From Prosopocoilus inquinatus (lineage: Eukaryota > Arthropoda > Insecta > Coleoptera > Lucanidae): a DNA stretch of 64,000 nucleotides. The translations under genes were made by a program, and so were the position numbers. The DNA lies in contig CM069875.1 of NCBI GenBank assembly GCA_036172665.1, forward strand, positions 11,736,001-11,800,000. The letters are read 5' to 3'. Of the stretch, positions 18,993 through 30,307 are shown piece after piece (the stretch's first letter is position 1; each line of letters starts with the position of its first letter). The notes under the pieces are model-generated. The model did no database searches, had not been told where the DNA came from, and was given only the letters and a program-made list of their open reading frames with translations.

Positions 18993-19229
18993 TATCTATC
19001 ATAGTAGATCAGTCATGATTGTGGGCTCTCTTTTTAATTTTTCTTAATTTTCTTATTAATCGTCATTCAATTTTTGATAACTACAACTAGTGTTACACGT
19101 ATTTTGTCCATCGGTCGGGGGGCTGGCACGCAGCACATTTTCGAACATCAGAATTCTATTAATTTTGAACTAACTATTACTAATTTTCTTCATTTCTTCT
19201 TTTTTTCTATATCAAATTAACAGTAACGT

Positions 19230-20146
19230 ATGAGTATCGAAATATACTACCAAAATGTCAGGAGATTACGCACAAAAAGTTTAAATTTCAGTAAAAATGT
19301 TTTGAATAATTCTTATGATATTATTGTATTAACTGAAACATGGCTTAATAGCAACTTCATGGATGCCGAATTTTTTGATAATCGTTATGTAGTATATAGA
19401 AAGGACAGATCCATCACACGCAGATGTGGTGGTGTACTTGTTGCAGTAAACAATAAATTTGCCTCAACTCTTATCAATGTAGATTCGGAAATTGAAATGT
19501 TATTTATAAAACTTTTAATTAAAGGCAGTCCCTATCTTTTTAGTGTGGTGTACTTTCCACCAAACTCAACTTTGGAAGCTTATATGCACTACATTGATAT
19601 TTTTGAGAATATTATGGTCAGTCTACCTAACCATAATGCAATTATTCTTGGAGATTTTAACATTCCGCAGATTAATGGACCGCTGTATAATTTGGCAGAT
19701 GGTGGGTCACTAACTAGGGCTTTCTCAGAGTTTCTTGATCTGAATAATTTACAATCATATAATAATGTAACGAATTTTAATGGCAGAACTTTGGATTTAG
19801 TTTTCTCTTCTGTATCTTTATCCGTAGAGCGGTCTGTGGAACTCCTAGTTGACGAGGACGCTCATCATCCGGCTTTAAACGTAAGGATAATAGTCCCTCT
19901 TTTGACTGTAAGCAATGTCACTCACAATTTTCCCTTAATGTCTACAATTATAAACGAGCAGATTTCGATTTGTTTTATCAGCTACTTAACAGATACGACT
20001 GGACAATACTTGGTTCTAGTCATTCTGCAAATGAAGCTGTATTTCTTTTTTATAATGCAGTATATAACATTTTAGGCCAAAACGTACCAAAATTTACGCA
20101 AAGAATCAACAATAATAATAATTACCCTCCTTGGTTTGATGATGAC
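19230..20146 (+). pseudogene. LINE ORF2 (family B), endonuclease domain
   Basis: The apurinic-type endonuclease domain begins with YYQNVRRLRTK and has the catalytic blocks IIVLTETWLN (Glu), ILGDFNIP (Asp/Asn) and DEDAHHPALN (Asp/His). This nuclease nicks the target for reverse transcription. The frame shifts near 19920, after which a second frame continues the linker to the reverse transcriptase, and the reading is interrupted at 20147 by a hAT element. It is a jockey-superfamily LINE; the exact clade cannot be set from this part. Confidence 0.85.
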
Positions 20147-20346
20147 TAGAGAGCGGATTTATATGCGAGCAATTTTGATGAAATATGCGCATATATATGC
20201 ACTAAAAAATGATGAAATATGCACATATAGATAGGCCGAACACTTCAAATAATGCAATAACTGGTCTACTGTGTTTTATGGGCATTCTTATTCAAATAAA
20301 AAAACATTATATTTTATACAATTTATTTACATTTATTTGTAAACGC

Positions 20347-21495
20347 TTATATGAAGGAAGTATGTATATTATGTATGTACATTATTAAGTAAATATTATA
20401 ACGACTAAAAAATCTTCGATTATAATTTACAACAATGTGTTTTTCCAAGTTCTCTACCAGGAAATTTTGCCTTTTATCTGACAAAATATTTTTATAAATT
20501 GAAAAACTCCTTTCAACATCCACGGAGGTAATTGGGGCATATTTAAAGTGACTCATAGCTGAAAATTCTACACTTAAGTCAATTTCAAAGTTTCCATTCA
20601 AAATTTCGTAAATTTCCTCAAGGGTTTTGAAGCCGCTATTTTTATCTAAAACGGATAAACACTTTTTATTTACTGAACTGCCGATTTTACCTGGAACTTT
20701 TGAAATATTCTCTTTAAATTCTTTAACAATTTTAACGGATTCTATTAAAGACATTTTCGGTTTTTCTAAATTGTTTATAGTTTGTATTACAAAACTGTAA
20801 TGCATTTTGATGAAGTTCAGTTGATTTGCCAAGGAAGTTTTTGTTACAATATTTTGTGCCTTTACAATAGCAGCACTATCTTGGGCATTAAACTCTACAA
20901 CCAATTCCTTAATTGCTACAAAATGTTCAGCATAAAACATTGCCGCTTCCAACCAAGTTCCCCACCTAGTCAACACTGGTTCGGGAGGTAAAGGTACATT
21001 CGGCAATTTTTCCCTATACAACTGAACTCGTAGGGGACTTTTGACAAATATTTTTTTAATGGTACTAATTAGTAGATTTACATCAAAAAATTCACATCTA
21101 ATATGTTCAGCTACTCTGTTACATCCATGAGCTAAACAACTCATGTGAACTAAATTTTTATAAATTGTTTTAAATTGCTGCCCGGCTTTAACCATGTAAG
21201 GGGCAGCATCTGATACCATAAGTAAAATTTTTTCAGTAGGAACTACATTAGGTGAGAAAAATTTCATAAAACATTCATTAACAGATCTTAAAATACTTAA
21301 ATGATTAGTTTTGTCTAACTGTGTACAGGTTATTAAATAAGATTCACTAGGTTTATCTTCCCGCAAAGACCCTATTAACAAATTTACAATGTAACGCCCA
21401 CAAGAATCAGTAGTTTCATCCACAATAAAATAAATATATTGATTTTCTACGATTTTCTTGACTTCTTTTAGAGTATCGTTGTAGATGCGAGGCAC
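20347..21495 (-). CDS. hAT transposase, catalytic and dimerisation domains
   Basis: A 382-residue frame. An RNase H-like start (YFIVDETTDSCGRYIVNLL, D26) is followed by LLMVSDAAPYMVKAG (second Asp) and the all-alpha insertion with LTRWGTWLEAAMFY. It ends with the hAT C-terminal dimerisation motif SVDVERSFSIYKNILSDKRQ. The protein cuts hAT ends and joins them with 8-bp duplications. A frameshift at about 21495-21502 separates it from the N-terminal part, so the listed start is not the native one. It resembles the CGBP1-related hAT group with a BED finger. Confidence 0.88.
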   Translation of the reverse strand: MPRIYNDTLKEVKKIVENQYIYFIVDETTDSCGRYIVNLLIGSLREDKPSESYLITCTQLDKTNHLSILRSVNECFMKFFSPNVVPTEKILLMVSDAAPYMVKAGQQFKTIYKNLVHMSCLAHGCNRVAEHIRCEFFDVNLLISTIKKIFVKSPLRVQLYREKLPNVPLPPEPVLTRWGTWLEAAMFYAEHFVAIKELVVEFNAQDSAAIVKAQNIVTKTSLANQLNFIKMHYSFVIQTINNLEKPKMSLIESVKIVKEFKENISKVPGKIGSSVNKKCLSVLDKNSGFKTLEEIYEILNGNFEIDLSVEFSAMSHFKYAPITSVDVERSFSIYKNILSDKRQNFLVENLEKHIVVNYNRRFFSRYNIYLIMYIHNIHTSFI

Positions 21496-21501
21496 GTAAT
21501 T

Positions 21502-21987
21502 TTATCTTAACGTACTTTCATCGGGAACATTTTTCTTGGTATATTTTTCCAAAAAACTTTTAAAAATAGAATTTTGCAGTTTTTTCAAAGGTATGTTTGC
21601 ACAAATCATCGCCTCGCATAAATCAGCATTAAATTCTTGTTGTTCATTAGATGAAGTCATCAACGACGGTCCACTGTCTAAGGGTAATTGAAATGTTTTC
21701 GATTCATTCATCTTCTTGCATTTTGACTTGTGTAGTTCTGTCCCGACATGTTGTGTGACCGAAAATTTTCGTTGGGTTGGTATCTACAACAAGAACTTGA
21801 ATTTTTTTAAACTGTCTGAACTTTCAATATTCAAAAACCAAGCAAATATTTACCTAAGGAGGAAGAAAACAAACTTAAAACTTACCATTTTACTACAAGC
21901 TTTACAGAATACGCTTCCATTCGTGTAAGCAAGCTCGGGATAGCTTCTGATCCAGGAATTAACCAGGCTCGAATTGTCTTTCGGCAT
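21502..21987 (-). CDS. hAT transposase N-terminus with BED-type zinc finger, two exons
   Basis: Exon 1 (21987-21886) starts MPKDNSSLVNSWIRSYPEL and contains FCKAC. A GT...AG intron of 102 bp (21885-21784) follows, and exon 2 opens in frame with IPTQRKFSVTQHVGTELHKS. Joining them gives a C-x2-C ... H-x4-H BED-like DNA-binding finger, which neither exon has alone. Exon 2 continues through FQLPLDSGPS to PDESTLR and then a stop/frameshift before the catalytic ORF. The intron is inferred from splice sites and domain completion only. Confidence 0.65.
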
Positions 21988-22381
21988 ATTGCACTTCTCA
22001 CATACAAAAATACTTTTACGGAAGAACTAAACGTTCGCAGCAATAACCGACTAATAATCCGTGAAGAAGTGATGAAACAATATTGCAAATATGAACGCCC
22101 CACCGCATCGTTAAGAAAGTACTTGGAAATCCCTAATTCACTACTTGGAAAATTCTGCCTGCTTAAGCCCAAGAAGGGTGCAAACTAGACCCTAATTAAT
22201 GCAACATGTTCTGACGAATTAAGAATTCAGGAAAAAAATTACTCACTTTGACACAAATTCTTTCAAATATGCATATATATGCACGTTTTTAAGAAATATG
22301 CGAAAATTGAACAAAATGCTCAAATATGCAAAATATGCATGCAATATGCATTTAGCATAGAATCCGCTCTTTAATGATGAC

Positions 22382-23412
22382 ATAATTTTCTGTCTTCGTT
22401 CCAAAGAGTTTTTTCGTAAAAAGAAGCACCTAAATGCAGACATAATGACCCAGTACAGAAATTTTAGAGCCACATTAAAGAACAAAATTCACATGGGTAT
22501 CAAAAATATTTAGAAAACGTCCAATGTGCAATAAACACCAATAATGTTAACGAATTTTGGACCTACGTAAAATCAAAGAAGCGCTCATTAACACCTACAG
22601 GTAATTTTTTTATTAATGGTATTCAAATCGTAAAAAGTGATGAAATTTCACAGGGATTTGCGGATTATTTCAGCAGTGTTTATTTAAATAATGTATCCAC
22701 ATATGACTTAACTTCTATTCGTTGTAACATAACTAATAACTTTTCTATCGAGAGAATAACAATTCAAGATGTCATTGATGCAATAAAATATCTGAAACCT
22801 AAAAAATCTGCAGGACCCGATGATATTCCTCCATATATTTTCAAAGCTTGCTCAGAGTCCTTACTATATCCTTTAATTTATATATTTAATTTGTCATTAT
22901 CTCTATGTGTGTTTCCCAGCGAATTTAAGAAATCAAAAGTCACTCCGATACTAAAAGCTGGTAATGCGACATCTTTTGCTAATTATCGCCCCATATCTAT
23001 TATTTCAACCATAGCTAAAATTTACGAGCATATTCTATTTACTAAAACATACAGTTATGTCAAATCAATAATCACTGATCACCAACATGGATTCCTTAAA
23101 AAGAGATCAATTGTAACAAATTTAACGGTATTCACTCATCAAGTGTCCTGTGTAATTGAAAGTGGCTCTCAAATGGATGTTATTTACACTGACTTTGCCA
23201 AGGCATTTGATAGAGTGCACCATGATATTTTACTTAGCAAGCTGTCAGCATTTAGACTTTCTATCAATTTGATAACCTTGATTGCATCTTATTTAAGAGA
23301 AAGGACACAATTCGTAACCTACAATGGTAGTAGATCTAAGTTATTTACACCTACTTCTGGGGTACCCCAAGGAAGTAACTTGGGTCCCTTAATAAAGCTT
23401 AGGATTTATTAA
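22382..23412 (+). pseudogene. LINE ORF2 (family B), reverse transcriptase N-half
   Basis: After the hAT element the ORF2 frame resumes with the linker and reaches the RT domain: KPKKSAGPDDIPPYIFKACS, FKKSKVTPILKAG, NYRPISIIST, HQHGFLKKRS, DVIYTDFAKAFDRVHHDIL and TSGVPQGSNLGPL. Just after this block it jumps to sequence from the far C-terminal part, so the YADD catalytic box and the thumb are deleted. The deletion makes this copy unable to retrotranspose. RT domains 0 to 4 are present in order. Confidence 0.88.
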
Positions 23413-24085
23413 GCGAAATACTGCTCAATTTAATAATATAAAAACAATAATTCTGTTGTATAATGCTCTCGTACGATCACGTTTAGAATTCGCCAGTACA
23501 ATTTGGTATCCACAAGCACAATGTGACGTAATGTAATTGAAAAAGTACAAAATAAATTTTTAAAATTGATATACTACAAACAATATGGATATAATCCTGA
23601 TTATAATTGTTGTAATAATATCAGGAAAGAGTTTTCCCTTCCGCGCTTAATCCACAGACGTAATCTTTCTATGCTCTTACAGCTATTTAAAATATATAAA
23701 AATTTCATTGATAATGCACATTGCACATTTATTAACTTTGTTTAAGTTGCATGTCCCCTATTATTCCATAAGACCAGGTCCGCCCATGCATATTGGTTAT
23801 TGCTCCCTATTACCTGTGACTAAAATTTCCAAACTTTATAATGAGTATTATTCTTCTCTAGAAATTTTCGGCATAACCATGGACATTTTCTTAAAATTGG
23901 CCAAAAATCTATTATACTACAAATATGTATCTGGCGCTAATTTAATTTAATTTAATTTGATTTAATTTAATTTAGTTTATATATATATTAGTTTATATAT
24001 ACATACTAACTTCTTTCTTTCTTTCTGGAAACAGTGTAATTAGGATAAACCTGTACTGTTTTCAATAAAATAAATAAATAAATAT
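23395..24085 (+). pseudogene. LINE ORF2 (family B) C-terminus and 3' end
   Basis: Beyond the deletion the sequence reads LGFIKRNTAQFNNIKTIILL and YNALVRSRLEFASTIWYPQ, then KFLKLIYYKQYGYNPDYN, the tail found after the RT of jockey-type LINEs. It has stops and frameshifts. The element ends in AT-rich simple repeats (AATTT)n near 23937-23975, TTTC repeats near 24008, and an AATAAATAAATAAATA tail at about 24065-24083, a microsatellite-like 3' end. Confidence 0.75.
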
Positions 24086-24689
24086 ACTATTATTTCACTA
24101 CACTGATTGTAGTGCGACTGCTGGTGTTCTGTTAGGCATTTTAAGAATATTATGATGATCCGGAGTCGTATGTAACGAGTTTGAGTTTATTTGAGTTCTG
24201 TTGGCGCAGAATATTGTTCTTTTCGTTCTTGTTTTTGTTCTTGGTCACTATCTGAATTTTCTGTACTTGAAATTTCCTGAAGATTCTTACTGTGTGGAGC
24301 TCTTGCAGGCCATGGCACAGCGGAAAGGAAAATAATTAAGGTTTCACTTTACCTAATATTTCTTGGCACTACACTCCAGACTTGTTCAAAAATCACAAAA
24401 TAAATTAACCAACAATTTTAACCACATTTTATTAACGGTTACTCCAAAAGTTCTTCCCGACTGTCTTCAAAAGTTTTTCTTTCTTCATACTATCCCTACA
24501 GGATGTCACAAAGTGATTTTCCGTTTATTTTAAGGAAAGGTCCGAATCCAAAGATCAACATACCAAAATTGTCAGGCGCTTAAAAGGTCTCAAAAAGAGG
24601 TGTAAATAGGTAAATATTTTTTGGGCACAGCTAACTTGTTAGTAAGCTATGCACATTTTAGAATTTCTAAACAAACTGGCTGGGAAAAT
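24086..24689. other. Unassigned spacer
   Basis: No gene or recognisable repeat seen; AT-rich with no long inverted pairs found by eye. Confidence 0.4.
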
Positions 24690-25245
24690 TTTTGAAATCT
24701 GTGTTCGCAATAACATGCATATCGGCCTATAGACTTATACAGAGTGTTCCGTAAGAGTGTGACGACCCTAACTTATGTTTTTTTTTAATGGAACACACTG
24801 TATATTATTGCACTATTATATGTCTCATTGTCAGCGAATGAAAATAATATAAGGTTTTATTGACCTAAAGTTTATCGTTTTCAGGACATTGACAATTTAC
24901 GGGTAAAAAATGGCAAAATTTATTACTCCATAAATTAGTTATTTTTAAATATTTTGCTTTGAATTTTGGTGGATACATTATCTAACTGTTAGAAAACAGA
25001 AATGTGTAATCAATTCGAAATTTTTCCGGGTACTTTACATAGAGTGAGGCACAACGCAAATTACCATTTTTCTAAAAAAAATAAACTGGAACGCCCTGTA
25101 TATGAGCGTATAGTTTAAAACATCCTTTACTAAGGTTTCCAATAGTACAAGACTTTTTACGTATAGCTCTTAAACTTTGAACGTAGAAATTTTTTAAATT
25201 TACTTCTTTAAAATCTGAGTTATAATTGTAATTTAATAAACAATT
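24690..25245 (+). repeat. Left arm of a large inverted repeat
   Basis: This is the complement of 33313-33880 over almost its full length, for example GAGTGTGACGACCCTAACTT here and its complement near 33770, and GACTTTTTACGTATAGCTCTT near 25151 against 33380. Both arms contain the word CAGGGYGTTCC or its complement, common at ends of insect DNA elements. The Gypsy element begins 0.83 kb further on. The frame at 25072-25311 has no known motif. Confidence 0.75.
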
Positions 25246-26072
25246 ATGGTGGCGGAAGTTCACATTTTCTAGAAATTTTTTACACAACAAACAGTCTTTT
25301 AATAAACGCATTCATGTGTTATCACTATAGTCATGTTTTATTCTAGGTTTGTATTTTGTGAGACGATTCTTGCTTTCTGTTTCTGATTTAGAATTATTTC
25401 TTGTTATTTTTGATGAGTGTTCTCCGAAATAGCGATTAAAATATTTAGTTTAAGGATGATCCCATCATACCACCATCATACACCATCATATTACAACATT
25501 CACACTAGAAAATGATTTAACTGTTTAGTTAATTCAATAAATAAAATGCGAAGAATTTTGAGTTGCAAATTCCGTCTGACTTCACAATTTTTTTTCGCCA
25601 GAATATAAATTGGTTTAGTGAATCTCCTATGGACGTCGAGATCAGGAAACAGAATTATTTAGAATTGCATTTGTATGTATTATATCTGTACTATTAATAA
25701 ATTTTAATATATTTCTTAATTGCCGAATTAAAAATGTATAACCTAAATTGGATTACATTTTGAGCATGTTTGTTAAATTTAGTTTTTCTTTTGTTAACTA
25801 ACATTTATGTTATTGCTTTTGTGGTATTTTATATATTTTTAAAAATGAATACATTGCAAAACAATTAAACAATGATATGATTATAAAGAAATTAAATTTA
25901 GTTCAATTTAATAGTTTTTTAATTAAGAAAATCGATGTGTTCTAAATGTTGGTTTAAATATTAAAATACATCTACTGTTATTATTTTCAAGATTATTAAC
26001 AATGTTATTACCAAATGTATGCACTAGAAACAAAACAAAATTCAATTTCATTTATTAAATTACAATACATAA
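25246..26072. other. AT-rich spacer before the LTR element
   Basis: No gene recognised. If the two arms belong to one foldback element, this is its loop sequence. Confidence 0.4.
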
Positions 26073-28184
26073 TGAAACAGTCCAAGCCGGTCGGCTATAT
26101 TTTTGTGGTTTAAGACGTTTTCATTTTTAGTTTATTTTATCATTATTTTTTTTGTCGATTCGTGGTGTTGCTAATGCGGTTGGCGCCAAGATAGCGAAAG
26201 CTTGAAGAGGGTTGATAAGTATGGGCATTTTGAAACGCCAAACGGGTGGGAACGCCACGGATAGACACATAAGTTATTAAGTCAATTAGGGCGTAGGATG
26301 TTTTAGGATTTAAGATAAGTAACATTCGTAGAGAAGTGGTTTTTGCTGTTTTCGGGGGGGTGTAAGGAGAACCGCAATAGGGAATTCGGGAGACAAGAAG
26401 GGCAGTCGGAAACGGAATAGCTCCGAGATCGGACGACCGAGCGTGTTTTGTTTCTAAGTCCATTTTTAATTATTTTCTAAGCTCATTGTAAATTAATTAT
26501 TTCCTAAGTTTCCTAACGTAAGTTACGGTTAGTGACCAATAGCGTTAAGTCCTAGTGTAAGTGTTAGTGTGTTAATTAAAGACAAAGGAGCGCATGTGTT
26601 ATCATTACCAGTAGGAAGTCAGGTATAATTTCGCATATATTCATGTAAGGGTGGCGATTTGGCTAGTCTCGCCGTCCTTGGGGCAGGAACGCGGGTTCAA
26701 TCTAAAATTTAACGACTGATTTGACACGCCCGCGGGTGTCCCGTTTGCCTTTCAGTTCCGGTGGTGGAGCTACCACATCTAGACAAACTTCACTTTCTGG
26801 GATCTGTATCTCTGACACATTATTTATGCAATTCCCATAGGGACGATTTTGGTGATGTCCATGGGCGCGCTTTAGCCGGCGGGGTTTGTGTCCGGACATC
26901 GACTGGAAGAGTCCCTGAAAGCCCAAGCGTACCCATATCTCAGAATGGCCAGAGCTAAATTTCGGCCAACACATTTACAATTACAAATCATATCTTTATA
27001 GTACGTCTCTGTTCGTCCCTTTTGAGTGTCAGAATTTACTTCGGCCGGGGGCTCCGACTGAGAGTACTATTTTCTCGACCGACCAACATGTTCTGGTCAT
27101 TTTATCGTACTCGTGTAGATGCACGTGTACGTATACCGCGATTCATGACCGCCCTTGCCCTAAGGGAATCTGGACAAGGATTCGATCCTGAATCGCAACC
27201 CGTGATTCAATATTGACCCCTAGCAACTAATCTGGGTCATCCTACGATCAAGCCTCCCCGACCGGAGTGCGGTTAGAATGTGGGCAGCTGAGACTGTGCT
27301 ACCTCTGAGCTCAGGTCAATGAGCGGGTATCCAGTCCGAAACCGATTCGCGATCCCTCCCTTAAAACAAATAATAAAGTCAATCGATCATACGGTGGAAG
27401 CCCGGTGACGATTGCAATGAACCCCACATGTGGGTCACTTAAACAACCGTGATAAACCGCTGCTCTTATTCGACGCCGTGCCTTGTCGGTTTAAGCATTT
27501 GCCCCACGGGTGTATCCACTCGTTATAATTATTACAGAGACAGACCCCCGTGACACTGCCGGATCTGATTGGCGGGGAACACCTGAGGGGTTCTCAAGAT
27601 TACGAATAAAAGTAATACTTTTTGTTTACGCAAAATTCTTGCCACATTAACAGCTGATTAGTTCCTCCCAGGGAGACTTTACGGGACTACCTGAGTCGGC
27701 CGGCGAGACCTAGCCGAGTGGGCACCCCGGGGTTTATGTCAATGAGTCGCGTCGATAATCGGAATTTCGTCACGGTACTGAATTTAAGGTCGCTATTAAG
27801 TTACGATTACTTTGTTACGGCTCACCTTTGTAAGATTTCGGTTTTGGTTTGTGTTATCATTTTAATTTTTCGAGTAGAGGGTTTTACGCTCAAGAATTCC
27901 GCAGGACTGGTAAGTCCAGTTAAGACTGCGGACTTCAGGAGTTTTTCCCTCTACAATATACGTCTTAAACGTTAATCTGGCATTTTTATTTCATTCTTGT
28001 AAGGTCCCTCCTTTCAAATTTCACACCAATACCAGGTAAGACCCTATGTTAATGCGAGCATGACCGAGGGATCCTTTTTCAGTTATCACTAGACAATTTA
28101 CGAGCCATTTAAATAATCAAAACAAATCAGATTTTATTGGTTTATTATCAATATTTACAGTCAGGGGAGGGCGGGCGCGTTACA
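26073..28184 (+). repeat. Gypsy-type element, 5' LTR (2112 bp)
   Basis: It begins TGAAACAGTCC and ends GCGCGTTACA (TG...CA). It is repeated at 31201-33312 with the same length and, as far as read, a single base difference (C at about 26120, T in the other). Several open frames occur inside both copies (for example 26143-26463 minus and 27718-27975 plus) but show no known domain. AATAAA-like words lie near 27606. The tRNA primer site starts three bases after the end. Confidence 0.95.
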
Positions 28185-28186
28185 TT

Positions 28187-28204
28187 TGGTGCCGTGACCA
28201 GGAT
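28187..28204 (+). promoter_or_regulatory. Primer binding site, tRNA-His
   Basis: TGGTGCCGTGACCAGGAT is the exact complement of a tRNA 3' end reading ATCCTGGTCACGGCACCA, which fits insect tRNA-His (acceptor stem GCCGTGA). It primes minus-strand DNA synthesis. The tRNA match is from memory of that tRNA's sequence. Confidence 0.75.
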
Positions 28205-28251
28205 ACTTGGTTAGTTTGAAATTGGTGGAAATTTGAATTCAGGGATTAAGA

Positions 28252-29370
28252 ATGAGCGGTAAACGCGCACGCAAGAGCTTCAAGCTCGCGGGCTCGGCCC
28301 CGGGTCAGAGTATGGAGGCGGATTCTGGGTGGGACGTTGTCGAAACGGGACGCGTCGTCAGCGGGTTAGGTGACACTGCCGCGGGTACGAGTCTGGGCAT
28401 TCAACCGCCCTGGTTTACCAATTGGGCGGCCGAACAGCAGGCGTTAATGCAAGGAATACTTTCAACCTTCCAAAACATAGCGCGCCAACAACAGTTGAAT
28501 TGCGCAAATCAAAGAGATGAAGGTGGATCGGTCAGTGAGACGCCAACCAACGACGGCTCCTCCACGTCAACTTCGGGTAGCTCCGACCTCGCCGAAGGGA
28601 CACTACCGCCAGGAGAATCAGTCGGAAACCACCGGGACGCCGTCGGGACGCAGGTAAGTGACTTGCATGTTAGTGTGCCGACTTATTTGCGCTCTACGGT
28701 TTCGGGTACTTGCGGTCAGGCGGGGACCGTTTTAGACGGCTCCAAGGTGTTGATGCAAATCACGCAAAAAAGACCCATATTTAAAGCACTGCCGACGGAC
28801 CACCCCTTCGTGTTTTTGCGGGATTTAGAGTCGTATTTTAGGCGGTTGGGGGTAGCTGAATCGGACAAACTATGTATTGCCGAAGAGTGCCTTAAAGAAG
28901 GTGCATATTATTGGTCGCATATTTATCGAGAACACTGGAAGACGTTCGAAGATTTTAAGCGCGACTTCCTGGGGACATATTGGTCAGAGCAAAGACAGGC
29001 GGAGGTGCTTCGGGAGATTCGGACCAGCCATTGGGATCCTAGGGGCCCTTACAGCATGGGGGAACATTTCGCGTACTATGTTAGTCAAGCGCGATTGCTG
29101 ACGCCTCAACCAGCGGAGCATTTGTTAGTAAATGATCTTATACGACATTTCCCCTCTACGTTACAATCCCTATGGCAAATCAATCCGAGAGGCACCCTCG
29201 TCGAAGCTGCAGATTTTTTGAGGCGGCAGGACGAACTCTTAATGCAAGATTTGCCGAGAAACACAGCTCCTGGGCCCTCGAGGAACGACCGCCGGTTTAA
29301 ACATCAGCAGGGGCGAATGAACTGGCCCTATCAAACGGGGTATTCGGGAAATGGCAACGGGGAAAGTTAG
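28252..29370 (+). CDS. gag: Gypsy-type Gag, 372 residues
   Basis: The N-terminal half is low-complexity and Ser/Thr/Gly-rich. Residues about 175-340 form a retrotransposon Gag (capsid) domain: KALPTDHPFVFLRDLESYFR, AEECLKEGAYYWSHIYREHW, FKRDFLGTYWS and a C-terminal segment up to LRRQDELLM. There is no CCHC zinc knuckle; the tail is basic and Gly/Asn-rich and might bind RNA instead. The start is the first ATG, 68 nt after the LTR. The frame is intact, GC-richer than the flanks, and overlaps the protease frame in the -1 direction near its stop. Confidence 0.88.
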   Translation: MSGKRARKSFKLAGSAPGQSMEADSGWDVVETGRVVSGLGDTAAGTSLGIQPPWFTNWAAEQQALMQGILSTFQNIARQQQLNCANQRDEGGSVSETPTNDGSSTSTSGSSDLAEGTLPPGESVGNHRDAVGTQVSDLHVSVPTYLRSTVSGTCGQAGTVLDGSKVLMQITQKRPIFKALPTDHPFVFLRDLESYFRRLGVAESDKLCIAEECLKEGAYYWSHIYREHWKTFEDFKRDFLGTYWSEQRQAEVLREIRTSHWDPRGPYSMGEHFAYYVSQARLLTPQPAEHLLVNDLIRHFPSTLQSLWQINPRGTLVEAADFLRRQDELLMQDLPRNTAPGPSRNDRRFKHQQGRMNWPYQTGYSGNGNGES

Positions 29371-29371
29371 A

Positions 29372-29831
29372 GGCCTGTAACTTCACCCCAGCCGAAACCG
29401 TTAAGGCCGGACTACAGGTTAACTGCTTAAGGGCTTCTACTCCAGGAGTCGGGGTACCCAAGACAGAATTCGTTCGGCATTTATTAGAGAAATTAGGTTG
29501 GGACCCATCCAAGGGACTGGGGAAATTTCACCAAGGAATTACTGAGCTTATTCGCCTTACGGGTCAAACACATCGGCGGGGTTTCGGATATTCGGAGGGC
29601 GACACTCAAGAGTACCCGTGGGGTTATTGTGCATTAACTAATGTTGAGACCGAACTCAATGATGTGGAGGCGCTCTTAGTTTTGTCGTTACAAAATCAGG
29701 CTGGGGTAGTTAGCGGGTTAGCGACAAGTGTACGCCAGATACCGGAAATTGTGGTTAGGTTGATGAATACGGAGTTAGTTGCGCTAGTAGATACCGGAAG
29801 CGAAGTGACGTGTATAAACGAAGCTACATAG
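29372..29831 (+). CDS. pro: Gypsy-type protease region with a G-patch domain
   Basis: The frame, -1 relative to gag and open before the gag stop, reads HLLEKLGWDPSKGLGKFHQG and THRRGFGYSEGD, a G-patch motif, and then VALVDTGSEVTCI, the aspartic protease catalytic DTG at about 29787. It stops at 29829-29831. A later frame contains the flap-to-C-terminal block LIVGADWLARHKVKLDFDN (29963 on). A G-patch next to the protease is known from some retroelements and betaretroviruses, where it binds RNA. Confidence 0.78.
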
Positions 29832-29962
29832 AGTACTTTAACTGCTAACGGTGCTCATTTACCGATTCTAACCGTCACCGCGATCCAACTGAGGGGTGCT
29901 GTAGGCCAGCGAAGTGTCCGAGTAACTCTGCAAGCACTACTTCCTTTGGTTATTCAAATACG

Positions 29963-30307
29963 GTGATCCAGACTGCTTGCTTGATCATTAAAAATTTAAT
30001 AAAGCCATTAATTGTCGGTGCAGATTGGTTGGCGCGTCATAAAGTGAAATTAGACTTTGATAACCGTTGTATAGGGATCACCGTAGACGCTTGCCTAATT
30101 AAGGTGCCGATGACGGCAGAGCCACCGGAGGTAACTGAGTTCGCTGTTCGGTCCGCCACCGAGGAAGCAGAAGACAGTATACAAACAATATCCACGTTGA
30201 CAATCACGGAGGCGCACTGGGAAACCGAGAGTGCGTTTCTGGAAAATCTTAGGAGATACGCGACAAGGTCCGACAAAACTCGAGAAGAATGGCTGAAGTC
30301 AGGCTAA
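29963..30307 (+). pseudogene. Protease C-terminus, joined to a pol deletion
   Basis: A 114-residue frame with IVGADWLARHKVKLDFDNRC, the typical end of gypsy protease (G-x-D-W/F-L), then an acidic spacer ending at 30307. In intact elements reverse transcriptase would follow; here the sequence passes within a few bases to the integrase C-terminus. RT, RNase H and the integrase zinc finger and DDE core are absent. Confidence 0.7.

Larger units (their letters stand above)
20147..22373 (-). mobile_element. hAT transposon inserted in LINE ORF2
   Basis: Ends TAGAGAGCGGATTTATATGC and TAAAGAGCGGATTCTATGCT are flanked by the exact 8-bp duplication ATGATGAC (20139-20146 and 22374-22381). ATATGCAWATATGCA-type words are repeated just inside both ends, probable subterminal transposase sites. 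It carries a minus-strand transposase with a likely intron. At 2.2 kb it is short but has all the expected domains. Confidence 0.92.

Noticed and set aside
21882..22172. 96-residue minus-strand frame in the hAT element
   Set aside because: It overlaps the proposed first exon in a different frame; the other frame gives the CxxC finger, which is the better explanation.
23937..24083. Microsatellite as a separate feature
   Set aside because: The AATTT, TTTC and AAAT runs lie at the 3' end of the LINE and are part of its tail.
26143..27975. Open frames inside both LTRs
   Set aside because: Identical in both LTRs simply because the LTRs are identical; no domain, and on mixed strands.
29355..29372. 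Classical slippery heptamer for gag-pro frameshifting
   Set aside because: The pro frame is -1 to gag and overlaps it, but GGGGAAA is not in the X-XXY-YYZ phase, so no specific signal is claimed.
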